NCBI GenBank assembly: GCA_014825775.1
Contig: MVAQ01000049.1
Coordinates: forward strand, 46,087-110,086
Length of the DNA: 64,000 nt
Direction: 5' to 3'
From: Krasilnikovozyma curviuscula
Lineage: Eukaryota; Basidiomycota; Tremellomycetes; Cystofilobasidiales; Mrakiaceae
In this document: positions 1 through 11,218 of the stretch, piece after piece
Numbering within the stretch: the stretch's first letter is position 1
Layout: each line of letters starts with the position of its first letter
The notes under the pieces: generated by a model
Database searches by the model: none
Seen by the model: only the letters and a program-made list of their open reading frames with translations
Told to the model about the DNA's origin: nothing
Made by a program: the position numbers and the translations under genes

Positions 1-105
1 TCAACGCTACAAAAATTAAAGAATGATTCTGCGTCTAGTAAACACTGACTGAGCCGTCTTCCTCTGGTTACATAAATGAAAAGTTTCGCTGGTAAGTAAC
101 TGCGC

Positions 106-611
106 TCATCTGCCCCTCTCCGCGAGAAAGGTCTCATAAAACTCACCGACACTATCGACAATCTTCAAAGCAGTCAAGTCTTGAGCAGCTTTTTCTCCGG
201 CTGGGAGTGTGGCAACCGCATATGGGTGGATTTCTGTCTCAAATGTGTATAGGGCGGGTGATGCATAGAGATGGCAAATGATAGTGAGGAGGATCAAGAT
301 GGCAGAAGAGCAGGCCAAAAGATAAAGATACGGTGAGTAGAAAAACGGCGGCGCGAGGTGGGGATTTTGAACGCACTGGATTCGTGCTTCTTTTTGGTAA
401 ACTGGGTGCCTGGAAACTCAAAGCAGCTGTTTCAGCCACAAATAACTGGAAAACCATCTTTGAACCCGGTTTTTGCGCCGGGCAAGTAGTGTAATGGCTC
501 ACAACAGAAGGGTAATCACTCACCGATAGCTTCTTGATCATTATAAAACTGCGAGATCTCATCCGAAGTCGCGTCTTTGGAGAAGCTGATGAGGAGAGAT
601 TGAGTAGACAT
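106..611 (-). CDS. Small conserved-looking alpha/beta protein, 82 aa
   Basis: The model is complement(join(106..233,377..409,524..611)). All three phases agree and give 82 residues. The middle exon is only 33 nt. The protein starts MSTQSLLISFSKDATSDEI and ends FYETFLAERGR, with no signal peptide or membrane span. The pattern of a beta strand (QSLLISF), a helix (SDEISQFYNDQEA), two strands, a helix (GEKAAQDLTALK) and a strand would suit a ferredoxin-like fold such as small I9-type propeptide inhibitors or dimeric alpha-beta barrels. I cannot name the family from sequence alone, so the fold is inference. The start is the first ATG of the exon. Donors (GTGAGT, GTGCGT) and acceptors (CAG) are canonical. 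Confidence 0.6.
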
Positions 612-1188
612 TCCTGCAAAATGATTGATGTGGATTGAGAGTTGAATGGTGAAAGGTTTAGAGTGATGACAAAGAGCCGTGGAGCTGAAACCTCATTGGC
701 CGGTGGTATGACGCGCTTTGTTTACTTTTTCGAAGATTTTCAATCTCTTTTACCAGCATTCTTTAAACCGACACTGTTACGGATTTATTAAGGGTGAGTG
801 GAATGATGTGTCTCCTCACTTGTAAGAGTATCAGAAATAGACAGTAGTTTGGCCCCTTTCATATCATTTCTTTGAGTTCGGAGTGACAACAATGTTTCTA
901 TAAAGATGAGAATGTAACATAGTTGAGACAAACAACACGGAATCCGACATTACTTATCGCTGTCCCGATGCTATCTTTCATTATGTAACCCGGTTTCTAA
1001 TGCTGATAGTGATAGTGCTATGCGCCAAAGTCGCGCTATTTCAATCTGTGTTAAATACCCAATACAAGTCTCTGGAAAAAAATAAACGTCAAGAGTTTGT
1101 TCAGTTAATAGTTCCCTGACAGAATGAACAAGTCATCACTCACAGTAATTCTTCCCGAATCTTACACACTACAAATCTGAACTAGTCT
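612..1188. other. Intergenic, no gene seen
   Basis: This lies between the 5' end of the small 82-aa gene and the 3' end of the zinc-finger gene, both on the minus strand. It should hold the promoter of the former and the 3' UTR of the latter. I see no convincing open frame or repeat. Confidence 0.5.
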
Positions 1189-2591
1189 CTAACCAGCAGG
1201 AGTTGACCCTCCAGATACAGAGTAGTATCTTCCACCACCAGTTGTCGAACTTCCCGAATCATACGCGTTCAAGCGCTCACATACGAGCGGGTGGTTGAGG
1301 ACGCTGAACAAGTCATCCGGCGAGTGATGGAACGACGAGGGGGTGTTCGTCCCACTGAGGTGCTGGGAGCTGTTGAATCCAGAGCTGATCTGTGGTGGTT
1401 GCTGATACTGCGCGATCAACGGGTACTGGGTTGTAGCCACTGAAGGTGGGATGGGGACCTGTTGGAATGGATCTGTCTGGAGCGGTGGGAGATTATGGTA
1501 GTGTTGCTTGTAGCGTTGTTGTTGTTGTTCGTGCAAGTCGAGCTGGAGTGACGGGTCAAGAGCCATTTGGAACGGCGGTGGGCTGGATCCAGGAGTAGGG
1601 TGTCTGGACGAATTGGCGGACACAATTCTCACTTCGTCAAATTTCATGCTGAGAAGCTGCTGTGCGGTGGCCTGATCTGGAGGTGAAGCTGGTGCTGACA
1701 CTGGCTGAGGTAAGGCTTGTTGCAGGGAAATTTGTTTTGCTGAGGGTCTAGTTTTAGTCCCGCCTGCGCCAGAGGCGGTCGCCTGCGGCTTCAAGTAGGT
1801 ACATTCGAGCGACTTCTTCTCACATCGAGTACATGGAGTTCCACCATCGCAACGCATCTTCAAAGCAGCACAAAAGGAGCTGTATACCGCCAAAGAAATC
1901 ATGGAAAGTGGCGTGAGCACAAGGAACTTTTTTCACGCGGTTCAACAAGGGGACGAAAAAAATAGGGGTGGAACTGACCATGCAACTTTACGAGAGACCT
2001 TGGAGATGCTCGTCTTTCCACCAGTGTGAAGCATGCTGTGTCTCTGCATCACGTCGTTTCTTGCAAACCGTTTCTCGCAAGTTGCACACTGAAAAACGAA
2101 AGGGAGGACATGGAAAAAAGATAAGGGCGAATCTGTCAGCGTCGACTTTCCAGCCCCGTAATGTGACAATCCAACTCACTTGGAATGGGAGGTCTCCAGC
2201 ATCTGATCCATAGAGGAAGATGGAGGCCCAGGGAAGGTTGGGAGGTCAGGTCAGTTAGGTCAATTAGAAGAACTTAGAACCCGCCGGTGGGACAAAAAAA
2301 AAGTTCGCTGGCCATAGGGGACAAGGAAAAGGACGTACGACTCCTCTCGTGTCTCTGTAGGTGTTCGAGCTTCCCAAAGATCCTTCTACACTCCTCCCAT
2401 TTGCAGATGAATTGCTTCGCAGGCTTTCCCGCCGAATTCTTTGACCTCTTCTTTGTAACGGTTGGCGCTGGCGCTGAGACGGGAGTAATATTTTGCTGCT
2501 CTGCTGTGTTGGAACCTGCAGGGTAGAACTCCACTCCTGCAGGCATAGAGGAACCCACCGGGTATTCCTCCTTGACATATGCCTCAGCCAT
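1189..2591 (-). CDS. Transcription factor with two C2H2 fingers plus a Zn2Cys6 cluster, 358 aa
   Basis: The model is complement(join(1189..1879,1979..2088,2180..2202,2339..2591)), with consistent phases and 358 residues. In order: an acidic/Pro N-terminus starting MAEAYVKEEY, finger 1 (CKWEECRRIFGKLEHLQRH), a linker ERSHAGDLPFQ made largely by a 23-nt microexon, finger 2 (CATCEKRFARNDVMQRHSMLH), then a Zn2Cys6 cluster starting VACSFCAALKMRCDGG and ending CEKKSLECTY. The first cysteine of the cluster is a TG|C codon split by an intron, so the cluster only exists after splicing. The C-terminal ~220 residues are Gln/Ser/Pro-rich. A tandem C2H2 plus C6 layout is known in some fungal regulators, usually with a long fungal-specific regulatory domain, which is absent here. 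Nuclear, sequence-specific DNA binding is inferred from the family. The target is unknown. Confidence 0.85.
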
Positions 2592-3188
2592 GGTTTGGCG
2601 GCAGGTTGGATTGCGCTGGTGGCAGGGGAGGGAGAGGGGACTTTGAGCGTTGCAACACACTCGAGCGGCGCCTGCAAAGTTCACTATTTCCGACACAGAT
2701 TTTTACACTGTAATTTTCCCCAAACTTACACCAAAGATTAAAAAGAAAAATAAGGTTCAAAAAATGTTCAAAGTTCTATGGAAAAAAACCGAATGCAGTT
2801 CGAACCGCCTGGATAGAGCTGCAACGGCGGTGGGGAATCGAACAACTCATTCTTACTTATCTCTCATATAGCATGCGAGTCCATCTCAAAAGACCAGCTA
2901 GAGTTTTCGGGATTTGCTACACCTGAAAATCGAAGCTATCGTGTATTCAGTGCTGTGTTTCGCAGTCGGCTTGGAAAGCGGTCGCGGTATTCCAGTTTGT
3001 ACAAAACCCCTTGCCAATATTGAGTAGTTCATTTGAGAAATTAATACCACTGAAGATGAAGTGGTCGATGGTCAAGTACCTTCAAAGCATAGGAGACCGC
3101 AACACCGTTCGCCGAAAGACAATAATCACAGAAATATGAAGAATCTCAACGGCACCAAATTTCCAAGTTACACTTGTAAAGCACTGAC
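2592..3188. other. Intergenic, no gene seen
   Basis: This is the upstream region of the zinc-finger gene and the 3' side of the membrane-protein gene. It is AT-rich with no supported coding frame. A tRNA-like patch near 2790-2860 was considered and rejected. Confidence 0.5.
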
Positions 3189-5030
3189 TTAGGCTTTGCT
3201 GAGGTTTCTGTTAGCTGACCATAGCATGAAAGGTTAGCAAAACACCGAGTTCAAGTGGTACACCAATTACTCACCGGGTACCTTGAGGCCTTTACCAAAC
3301 CCACGATAGGCATAGAATGTATACATCAAATAAATAATCTGCAAGCTGGTGGTAACCGTCATGAGCAAGTAGAGCTTGTTTTGGTCTGAGGCGGATTCAC
3401 TAATTAGCATCGTGTTCCCTTTGCCTTTCGATGGAAACTTACTGCCCAGAGACTTGAGAGCCCCAATGAAGGAAGCAACGCCGTACATCTTATGAATGGA
3501 GAGCATCACATTATAGAAGGCCAAGAGGCGGTTGGTGGAAATAACAATGGTTGCAATTTGGAAAGCGATGAGGACGACCTGAGAAGCAAACAACCGCAAC
3601 GTACAAACATCAATCTCAGAAGCAAGGGGTGAAAGAATCTAAACTGAATGAGCGAGCCTGAAACTCACTTGAATCGGTAGAATACCCAAGATGACGGTCA
3701 TTATCTCCCTCGGAACGGCCCAAGCCAGCACCACCTGCAGAGCAAAGTTGAAAAGAATCAAGAACCCTATAAGGGTGTAGTTGGCGACCATCAACGAAGA
3801 GTTTTTGGATCCGGTGATGTCTAGCCACACGGCGGAGACAGTCAAGATCTCCCACGCTTCCATGACTGTAAAGACCGTTGTGTAATTGGCGACGACGGTG
3901 AGCAGCTGGCGAGAGCGGCCGATTGAGCCTGATAGGTGGTTTCAGGAAGTTATAACGCTGAACAATAGAAGATTGTTTTAACAAGGAAAATGATTGGCTT
4001 ACACAGGTACGGATCAGCAGTAAGCTGGGAATGGGTTGAAGCAGAGCATGTCAGACAGGGAAGACTCCGTGAGGAGAAACGTAGGACATACTTTTCTGTA
4101 AGAAGGAGTCCAACTCTTGGAACTAAAAATCTTGTAGTTGATACCAATAGTAACTAACCAGAAGCTACCCGATAGACGATGAATGACGCAAACGCATGAA
4201 CCTACTGTTTAAAGATTCTTAGTGACAGAAGTTCAACTCACAAGTTTTGAATCGCAGGCATACACCAGAAAGTACTGTTTAGAGCATACAAGTTCTTGGT
4301 TGACACCTGGTCCAAAGCAGACCGTTGGCCAGCGTCAAGGTAGCCTGCCAATACTAGGTAGCCGTGGAAGAGAGTAACGGCGGAGAGATAGACGATGGAT
4401 TGTTTCTTAATGGCCATTAAAGCGCCTCCGACCATGATGATACTTGAAGAAAAGTAAAGAAGGGGCAAAATTAATTGATTTGTACTATGAGAAGGGGGAG
4501 GAAGAAACGTACTTGGCAAAGATGGTAAGAATCTGCAAAGTGATCGCACCATAAACGATCAAAATTGTTAACCTCCAATCAAAAAGATATTTGTTGAAGA
4601 TAAAAAGACTCACCTGAACTACAAGACTGGGGTAGAAAGTGCTGTTGGTATAGGATCCATGGGAGTCGAAAGCCATCTGGTCTTTGATCTGCACAAGGAG
4701 CGCAATGAGAATAGCAATGGCAGCTATAGCAGACGTCAAGAGAGATCCAAAGTATAACTAGTTAATAAACAAAGAGGTCAGAAGGAAGAGAGGCAGAAAG
4801 GGAAAGGAGATGCTGAAAAATAAGTTTTACCTTTGCAGTATTGGTCCAAGCCATGGTCTCAACGGGAGCTTCTGGGATGTGTGACTTGAAAGCAATTCCA
4901 AGCTTCTCTTCATTAATGTCATGTTCTTGATCTGGTCCGAAAGAAAAGAAGGAGTTTGATTCAGTCGCCTCCCGGGGGGATTGGATCAGTAAAATGAAAT
5001 AGTATCAGTCAAGAACTCACCTGAAGACAT
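3189..5030 (-). CDS. Polytopic membrane protein of unknown family
   Basis: The exons I can support are 5021..5030, 4831..4931, 4513..4757, 4242..4442, about 4159..4200, 4092..4122, 4005..4024, 3669..3928 and 3275..3578, with a possible last exon 3189..3214. The protein begins MSSDQEHDINEEKLG, has a soluble N-terminus of ~35 residues and then several hydrophobic helices, for example LTSAIAAIAILIALLVQI, LTILIVYGAITLQILTIF, NFALQVVLAWAV and VVLIAFQIATIVI. Seven or eight spans is my estimate. Several exons are very short (10, 20, 31 nt). One junction near 4200-4241 does not keep frame with a canonical splice pair. The C-terminus is either VPGE (intron retained, stop inside the GTGAGTAA donor) or VPANRNLSKA after a 60-nt intron. 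I do not recognise the family. Confidence 0.65.
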
Positions 5031-6394
5031 GGTTCTGTGGGCTTAAAAATATGTCATGTAACGGTGAGCAATATTCTGGAGAGGCTTAAAGAGGGGTAAG
5101 ACGCACATAGAAGAAGAGTTAGAATGGCTTAGGGGACGACGGAAGACTTAGGTTAGACGTTTGTGAAGTAAATGGAAAAAACGGAGTCCTGTGTCGCCAT
5201 CTCTGTCTTTTTATGTGCCTGCCAAGATCTATATTACCTTGACACTTTCTACACTAGTCCGAGGAAAGTCCACAAGAAAACAGAACTGATTGGATGATTA
5301 GATGTGATTGCCGTTTTTTGGGCTGCCAAGCGGATCAGATATCGCTTGAATGGGCCGAAATTTCGAAGCAACGGAAACGACGAACATCCCTTTCGGACAC
5401 CCAGTCATATCACCGATGTAGAGCTAACAGAACCACGTTTTATAGATGGTAAAAAGGGTATAAATCTTAAAATGGGTTGGGTTGTACAGGATGAATCAAA
5501 GCGAACAACATAGATGAAGCTAACTTCCAAGCCGCTGCTTGCAACATTCCTTCATACAGGAGAAGAATGTGAGATACTCAGGTGATTCTTGTCTCACTCT
5601 TGAAGCAAACGCAGTGGTGACAGACAAACTAGGCGAAGTGTGCGAAGCGACAGGGTACAGAGTTTAGAAGCCAAAAAGTATCACAATTCTCACGCTCTCA
5701 AACCTATGAGAACCATCCAAGTTTGACAGAATATTGAATCTCTGGAGAAGTCTCGTCTTGTTGACGACAAAGAGGGTGGGTGTCGCCTTAGGAGCCGGAC
5801 TGTCAGAGACCCTTTCGCGTCAACTCTGTTGCAAAGACTCTATGCGTGATCACTCAATCACTAGTGGTGACAGGAGATTGTTGTTGTACGCTTACTACCC
5901 GTTTACCCACTCCTCACTATACACCATGCAATATGGAGGTAACATCTCCAGTCTTCTCACCCGACCAAGGTGAATTAGTACGTCAGCCATGCGATACTCC
6001 GGCGGTAAATCCATTTCGATTGTATCCAGATTACAGAGGAGTATGCTGCCGCTCACGCTGGGAAACCGGCATCAGATTTGTGTATTCCTTCACTCTTACA
6101 CCACCGCAGAGGAGAGAATCGGCGGTTGCGCAGAAATCTGTGCTTCGGGGCGCTTTCATCTCCTCAAGTAAGGTAGCACATGCAGTGGCGATTTCCCTTT
6201 TGAAATTCATTCAGCTAGCTTGCCATCAACTGCGACACACATCAAGAGGGTAATACATTTCGATAAGGTAAGCGGTTGCTACAGCAGCCTGTAACTAGAT
6301 TGTCATTCTGATTGTGTTGTTTCAGCCTCGTACCGACCCACTTCTCATCCCAGGGTGACAAACCAGGCCAAATCGTACCTCAGTAACCCCAGAA
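5031..6394. other. Divergent intergenic region
   Basis: This lies between the minus-strand membrane-protein gene and the plus-strand F-box gene. Several open frames of 60-135 codons occur, but none has splice-consistent extension or a recognisable motif. I regard it as promoter and leader sequence of the two divergent genes. Confidence 0.45.
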
Positions 6395-7965
6395 ATGACT
6401 CCAAGGTCACTTGATTCCCTTCCGGTCTTAGTGTTAGATAGGATTATGCACTTCCTTGCTGACAAGGCATCAGGGGAGTCGAAGGAGGGCTTGATTCACC
6501 TGTCCATGTGCTCGAGGCGGCTGCGATACGACAGTATGAGGCCCATTTTTCAACGACTTCGACTTCGATTTCCTGACGACGACACTGTTGTAAGAGATGG
6601 GTCCACACCGATTTTTACGGAAAAGGTGGTCAGCTTCCTCTCAGGGAACCCACACATTGCCCTACTCGTGAGGTGAGCTCTATCACTCTACACAAATGTT
6701 TAGATGGATCTTTGACACTTCTGTTGATCTAGGGAGCTTGTTATTGACTCAGGAGGAGACCCAGGGGACGAATATGGAGGAGAAATGGCTCATTGTCAGA
6801 ACCTCGACTTCCGTTCGGTACTCAGCTTATTACCCAACATCTACACACTTTACTGGCCGTCAAGCAGAACCTTGACTGAAAGCTTACTCATTGCTATACA
6901 ACAACATACCCACCTACAAGCTGTACGTTGCGGTGCAGAGACCGCTCTCGAACTGATCGACTTCAGGAATCTACACCCAGGGGTACTCGACGGTGTTCAT
7001 GTCAAGAGGTGGACTGCATTACCTGGCGTCTTCTATCCTTCTGGAATGAATATTGGATCCTATGAATGTGGCTGGAGTGAACAATTCGAGTTGGAGATGT
7101 TCGAAGAAATCGCCCTTTTCCGATCAGAGGCACGACACCTCATCTCAGGAACACCTTTCAGCTCAGCAGCCGACATCACGCTCTTCGCCCCATCGCTCAA
7201 TTATATCCTTACTTTACTCCCTGGTTTCCTCAATCTACACCCCAATATGACCAGCTTCTCCGCTCAAAGTGTCGACACTGCACCCACTGATCTCATTCGG
7301 GCAGCGCTCCCACCATTAGATAACTTCTTCAACGCCTTTAACAGTGAAAATGGGCTTCCTACAATCCAGCAGTTCAAAGTACAGCGATCTAGACTGCCTC
7401 CATCCTCTACCTCTGTTTTAGCTCCCGCGTCGTTTTCTGAGTGGAAGCTCATCGCAATGTCAGTCACTCTGGAGAGAGGTTGGACTCAACAAAACTTCAG
7501 AAAAATCGCAACCTTTTTTCCAACACTGCAATGGTTAGAAGTGAGAGGTGATTTTATCGAAGTGGTGGACCACTTAGACATCGAGGGGAGCTCTGTAGTA
7601 CGTCGTTTCTTTCCTATACACTCTTGTAAAAAGAACTGCATAACGATGGATTCTTGTCTTCTCTTTGTGACTTCCAGCCTCCAAATGAGTTGCGCTCAAC
7701 TGCGTGGGCATCTCTCGCCCCCCTCTCCCACTTACAACACCTCGACATCTCCTCTTCGTTCATCCTCCCTTCCCACCTCCTTCTTCCCGAAGTCCACGAA
7801 AACACCTTTCACAATCTCGCCACCGAGGCACTGGATAGCTTAATTGATACGAGAAAAAATGGGGAGTTGACGAGAGTGTGGGTGGCTGATGCTCGACCAG
7901 GATTTTCACTCAATATCAATATGAAGATGAATGGCGAGAGAGGTATGGAACGGCTACGGAGGTGA
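6395..7965 (+). CDS. F-box-like protein, 476 aa
   Basis: The model is join(6395..6672,6733..7597,7678..7965), in phase throughout, giving 476 residues. The first ~45 residues (SLDSLPVLVLDRIMHFLAD, then LIHLSMCSRRLRYDSMRPI) match the F-box pattern of a leading LP, hydrophobic helices and a conserved SRRLR stretch. The remainder has scattered leucine-rich segments such as LPNIYTLYW and LAPLSHLQHLDIS, as in fungal F-box/LRR-like proteins. Such proteins usually recruit substrates to an SCF ubiquitin ligase through Skp1. The substrate cannot be told. The gene converges on the ABM-domain gene downstream. Confidence 0.75.
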
Positions 7966-8336
7966 AGTTTTGTGAAGAGAGGATAGTAGCATTGAGATGT
8001 GCAGGTCCACTTAGGTATGGGGCTGAATGGTAACGAACGACTCGCAGGGCAATGGAGCTGCGGAAAATTGGACGGGAGTCGAGAAAGACGCTGGACTTTA
8101 GAAAGTTTAGAGTCGAAGATTCGGTACCTTCTTGCAGAGTAACCTTTCACTGTGAAGTGAGAGCAACAGAGCAAACTTGGAATATATGCGCGTTATCAAG
8201 CAGCCCTGGACGCGTCTGCTTTTTCTGAAGCTGGGACGAACCGCCCCATCACGTTCTGCACCCAGCATATGCCCTTTAAGAACAAAGATGAAGGGAGTGA
8301 AGGACAGAATACTCCATATCATATTCTGTATGCCCT
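7966..8336. other. Convergent 3' intergenic region
   Basis: This is the space between the 3' ends of the F-box gene (plus) and the ABM gene (minus). It presumably holds both 3' UTRs. No supported gene. Confidence 0.5.
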
Positions 8337-8968
8337 CTACATCTCTTCGACATAGTGAACAACCGAAGATTCCATCAGACCTGATCCAATTAATTTCCCA
8401 AAACCTTCACCAGCTACAGGCAAACCAACGAGAGCATCTTTAGCTTTCAATAAGACAGAAAGCGATACATGACCCAGTGAAAGACAACTGTTAAATACTA
8501 ACCAAGATGAGCTTTGAATCCAGTGAAGCTGGTGTACTTCTCGTAGAAGTAGAAAGTCTTTATGCAGTAGAATAACGTATCTCAGCGAAACCTTGGCTGA
8601 TTGAGACAGAACACTCCTATGCGGAACTCACATCTCTCTTGTCCTCCTCGGCATTTCTCCCAATATTGTACACCAACACGTCGTCCTTCTCTAAGAGTGA
8701 CAGCTCTTGAGCCTTCTTTATTGTTGTAACAAAAGCATCACCGTGGCCTGCCTTGACTGTGATCTGTATTTAGCAGACAATGGAAAGCGGTTGCTGTTAC
8801 TCGAAATGTCGCCCAAAATGCTTCTTGAGCTTCATTATCTCTTTACCAATCTCTTGGAGATTATTGAAAGGTCACAGAAATGAAGTTTAGTCTTACCGAT
8901 CCATGAACGACGAATGGCTTCCCTGAGTTCTGGATTGACGCGGGAGGGGGTGGGATAGCAGACGACAT
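8337..8968 (-). CDS. ABM-domain (antibiotic biosynthesis monooxygenase-like) protein, 121 aa
   Basis: The model is complement(join(8337..8443,8503..8557,8632..8763,8897..8968)), in phase, giving 121 residues. The spliced protein has the ABM hallmarks: an N-terminal strand with ITVKAGHGDAF (a variant of the usual KPG turn), LVYNIGR, then FYFYEKYTSFTGFKAHL, the typical strand followed by a helix with Tyr and His, and a C-terminal strand SSVVHYVEEM. Family members are small homodimeric alpha-beta barrels that oxidise quinols or act as cofactor-free monooxygenases; many are of unknown function. No signal peptide. Cytosolic location is inferred. A second ABM gene lies at 30988-31581. Confidence 0.82.
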
Positions 8969-11117
8969 GTTCGATGTGGTTCGACTTAATACTTCTTCGC
9001 CGAATTCAAAAATGAGAGGCGATTGTGGTTGAGAGTAAAATCAGAAGGCTAGGTGGTGAACGGGACGAAGAAGGTCGTGGCGAGATGGTGGAGGTGTTGA
9101 GTTTTTGCTTCGTCAGATTTCAAAGTAGGCTCGCGCAATGGTCGACGCAATGTACTAGATGTCATAAATTTTGACCAAGACCATGCTCATCTCAACAAAG
9201 ACAGTGGGGAAGAGAAAAATCACCACGGAAGGAGGGGGAGGAGTAGATGTCCACCGGGGAGGCTGAACGAGTGCAGAGGTACGAGATGTCCTGCTGGAGG
9301 ATCTCATGAAGAGTTGGGGGGTGTTCAAGGGTCCTGGGGACTCTGGCGAGAGGGAATAAGATCGTGAGATACTAGAGGAGAAAGAACTCGAGAGATGGAT
9401 TACAGTAGAGGCCGAGATTGGGAAGAAAAGGCAAAGTTTTGGAAGCTGATGGGCCATATATTTTGGAAGAGCGAAACCACACTCGCTACGCTTCCCTGGT
9501 CTCTCCTGAATCTAGTGAGTAAGCCACTATATACATATCTATAACAATATATAATTCTACTTAACAGCTTCCACAACTTTCCTCTATTCTAATATGTAAC
9601 ACGACAAGATTTGCGAGGTGACACCGACGAGGGAACTCCAGAAGAAGGTAACAAGGCTATGTTAATGCATTTCAGGTCTAACTCAGTCCTATAGATGCTA
9701 GCTTGCAGTGGATTTAAGTCGCCATTGTTCTCTAAGACAATCACACCTTGGCGTCAGGAAAGTCACGCATCGAGATGCAGCTTGAGATCCTTGGGCGTCA
9801 CGCCCAAGCGAGATAGCACATGGATCATTTAACTCAAGTAATCTTTATTTGCTCTCACAGCTGCCTCTTTGCATATTGTGATATTTTAAGAACAAAGATG
9901 TTAGAAGCTTTAGTGCCTATCCAAAGTCTGTGACTTTGGAAATCCTGGCGCGCTTCGTTGCGATTAAGTAGACGAGGAAGCGCTAACAACCTCGTGAAAC
10001 CAGCTAGATTCTGACCGGTTTTATTTTAAATGAAGGAAGTTGCCGAAAAATAGCTCCTTTTCCCTAGGAATTCTATGAAGCGGTATATCGAACTTCATGG
10101 CCATATCCTTGGCGTTCCTAAGGACTCTCCTACGAACATACGATTAAGAAACTCAGAGACTGGAGCCTCTCTTCTTTGGTTTTTGACAGAAATACAGGCG
10201 TAAGAGCCTTGGCAAGGCCGAATATAGCCCTTAACGGGCGACACTATTTGAAGTTTTAGTACCTTTGCGCAGTATACGGTATACGGAAGCACTTCCGATG
10301 GTGGATCAAAGACTGACCCTTTGGACTGTTCAAGCCCTTGTGAGAGGTTCAAAACTTCGATAATGAACATGCAGTATCGTATAGCACACTTCAAGGAAGA
10401 CCGTCTCTCCTGCTTAATCGCTATCAAAGCAACAGCACCGAATTCGAGCAACCAGGCATTCTGTGGCCAGGCTCTCCCCTCTGCATCGGCACGTCTTCCG
10501 GAAGAATTAAATTGGACAATTGATAGGAAGATCTCTCACACGAAGGCTTCCTTAATCGTGGTACCGCGTCTCAACGCGCGGTTCCGCGGCTCCTGATGAT
10601 TTTTTCAACTTGAATGTGTGCCCCTCGAGTTCGCCCAATTACCAAGCCTTTCTATCTTAGAAGAAACAGGAATGTCAATTCCAGACTGAGCCAGACCTGT
10701 GGTCTTGTCTCCTTAGATGAAAGGGACAGATTGATTCCAAAAATCGTAGATCATGTGGCGTTCGTTTGCGCCATATTCAGCTAGGGGGTGGATGGATGTC
10801 GCCCGGAAACTTGGAAAAGTGTAATTGCTTGCATTATAATATAGAGGGCATACACAGAGACATGTTCTTGAGTTTTGGCTGAATATTGGAAAGAATAAGA
10901 GCTCCTTCATATCAACTACTCATAGATTTTGAGGTTAGGAAGATGCTGGATGCGACGCGGCCAAAAAGCACCCCGCCGTGTGGGTAAGCCTTCGATCGTG
11001 GAGAAAAAACCTACGGCGTCAAGCTTTGGTTCATCTCCAGCCAACGACTACCTTGTACTTGTAAGAGAATTCAAGGTAGAGTGAAGTTTCCGCCTCCACG
11101 TTCTCTGTCAATAGAAG
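8969..11117. other. Long gene-poor divergent region
   Basis: About 2.1 kb lies between the 5' end of the ABM gene and the leader of the HMG-box gene. Open frames at 9155-9457, 10095-10451 and 10713-10910 (minus) and 10321-10596 (plus) show no motif and no splice-consistent continuation. The region may be an extended regulatory region or a decayed gene. Nothing firmer can be said. Confidence 0.4.
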
Positions 11118-11202
11118 GTGAGTCTGATTGTTCTGCTGATCTGAGAGGCCTCCTCTTTCCAAATTATGTGTAAGCCTAACTTTTTCACATTTTCCTCCAA
11201 AG
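11118..11202 (+). other. Probable 5' UTR intron of the HMG-box gene
   Basis: A GTGAGT donor follows ATAGAAG at 11117, and a branch-like GCCTAAC is followed by a pyrimidine tract and CAAAG acceptor at 11202. That makes an 85-nt intron ending 16 nt before the ATG at 11219. Leader introns of this size occur at other genes in the window. Confidence 0.6.
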
Positions 11203-11218
11203 CGAATAGATCTTCAAG

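Noticed and set aside
2785..2870. TTCGA-containing stretches resembling tRNA B boxes on both strands
   Set aside because: The flanking bases do not form a T stem and there is no matching A box or acceptor stem.
5846..6253. 135-codon plus-strand open frame upstream of the F-box gene
   Set aside because: Composition is not protein-like and no supporting splice sites or motif were found.
9155..9457. 100-codon minus-strand Ser/Pro-rich open frame
   Set aside because: No motif, no splice-consistent extension, and its composition fits chance reading of a pyrimidine-rich promoter.
10095..10451. 118-codon minus-strand open frame
   Set aside because: No recognisable domain, no codon-level signs of a gene, and an overlapping plus-strand frame is equally open.
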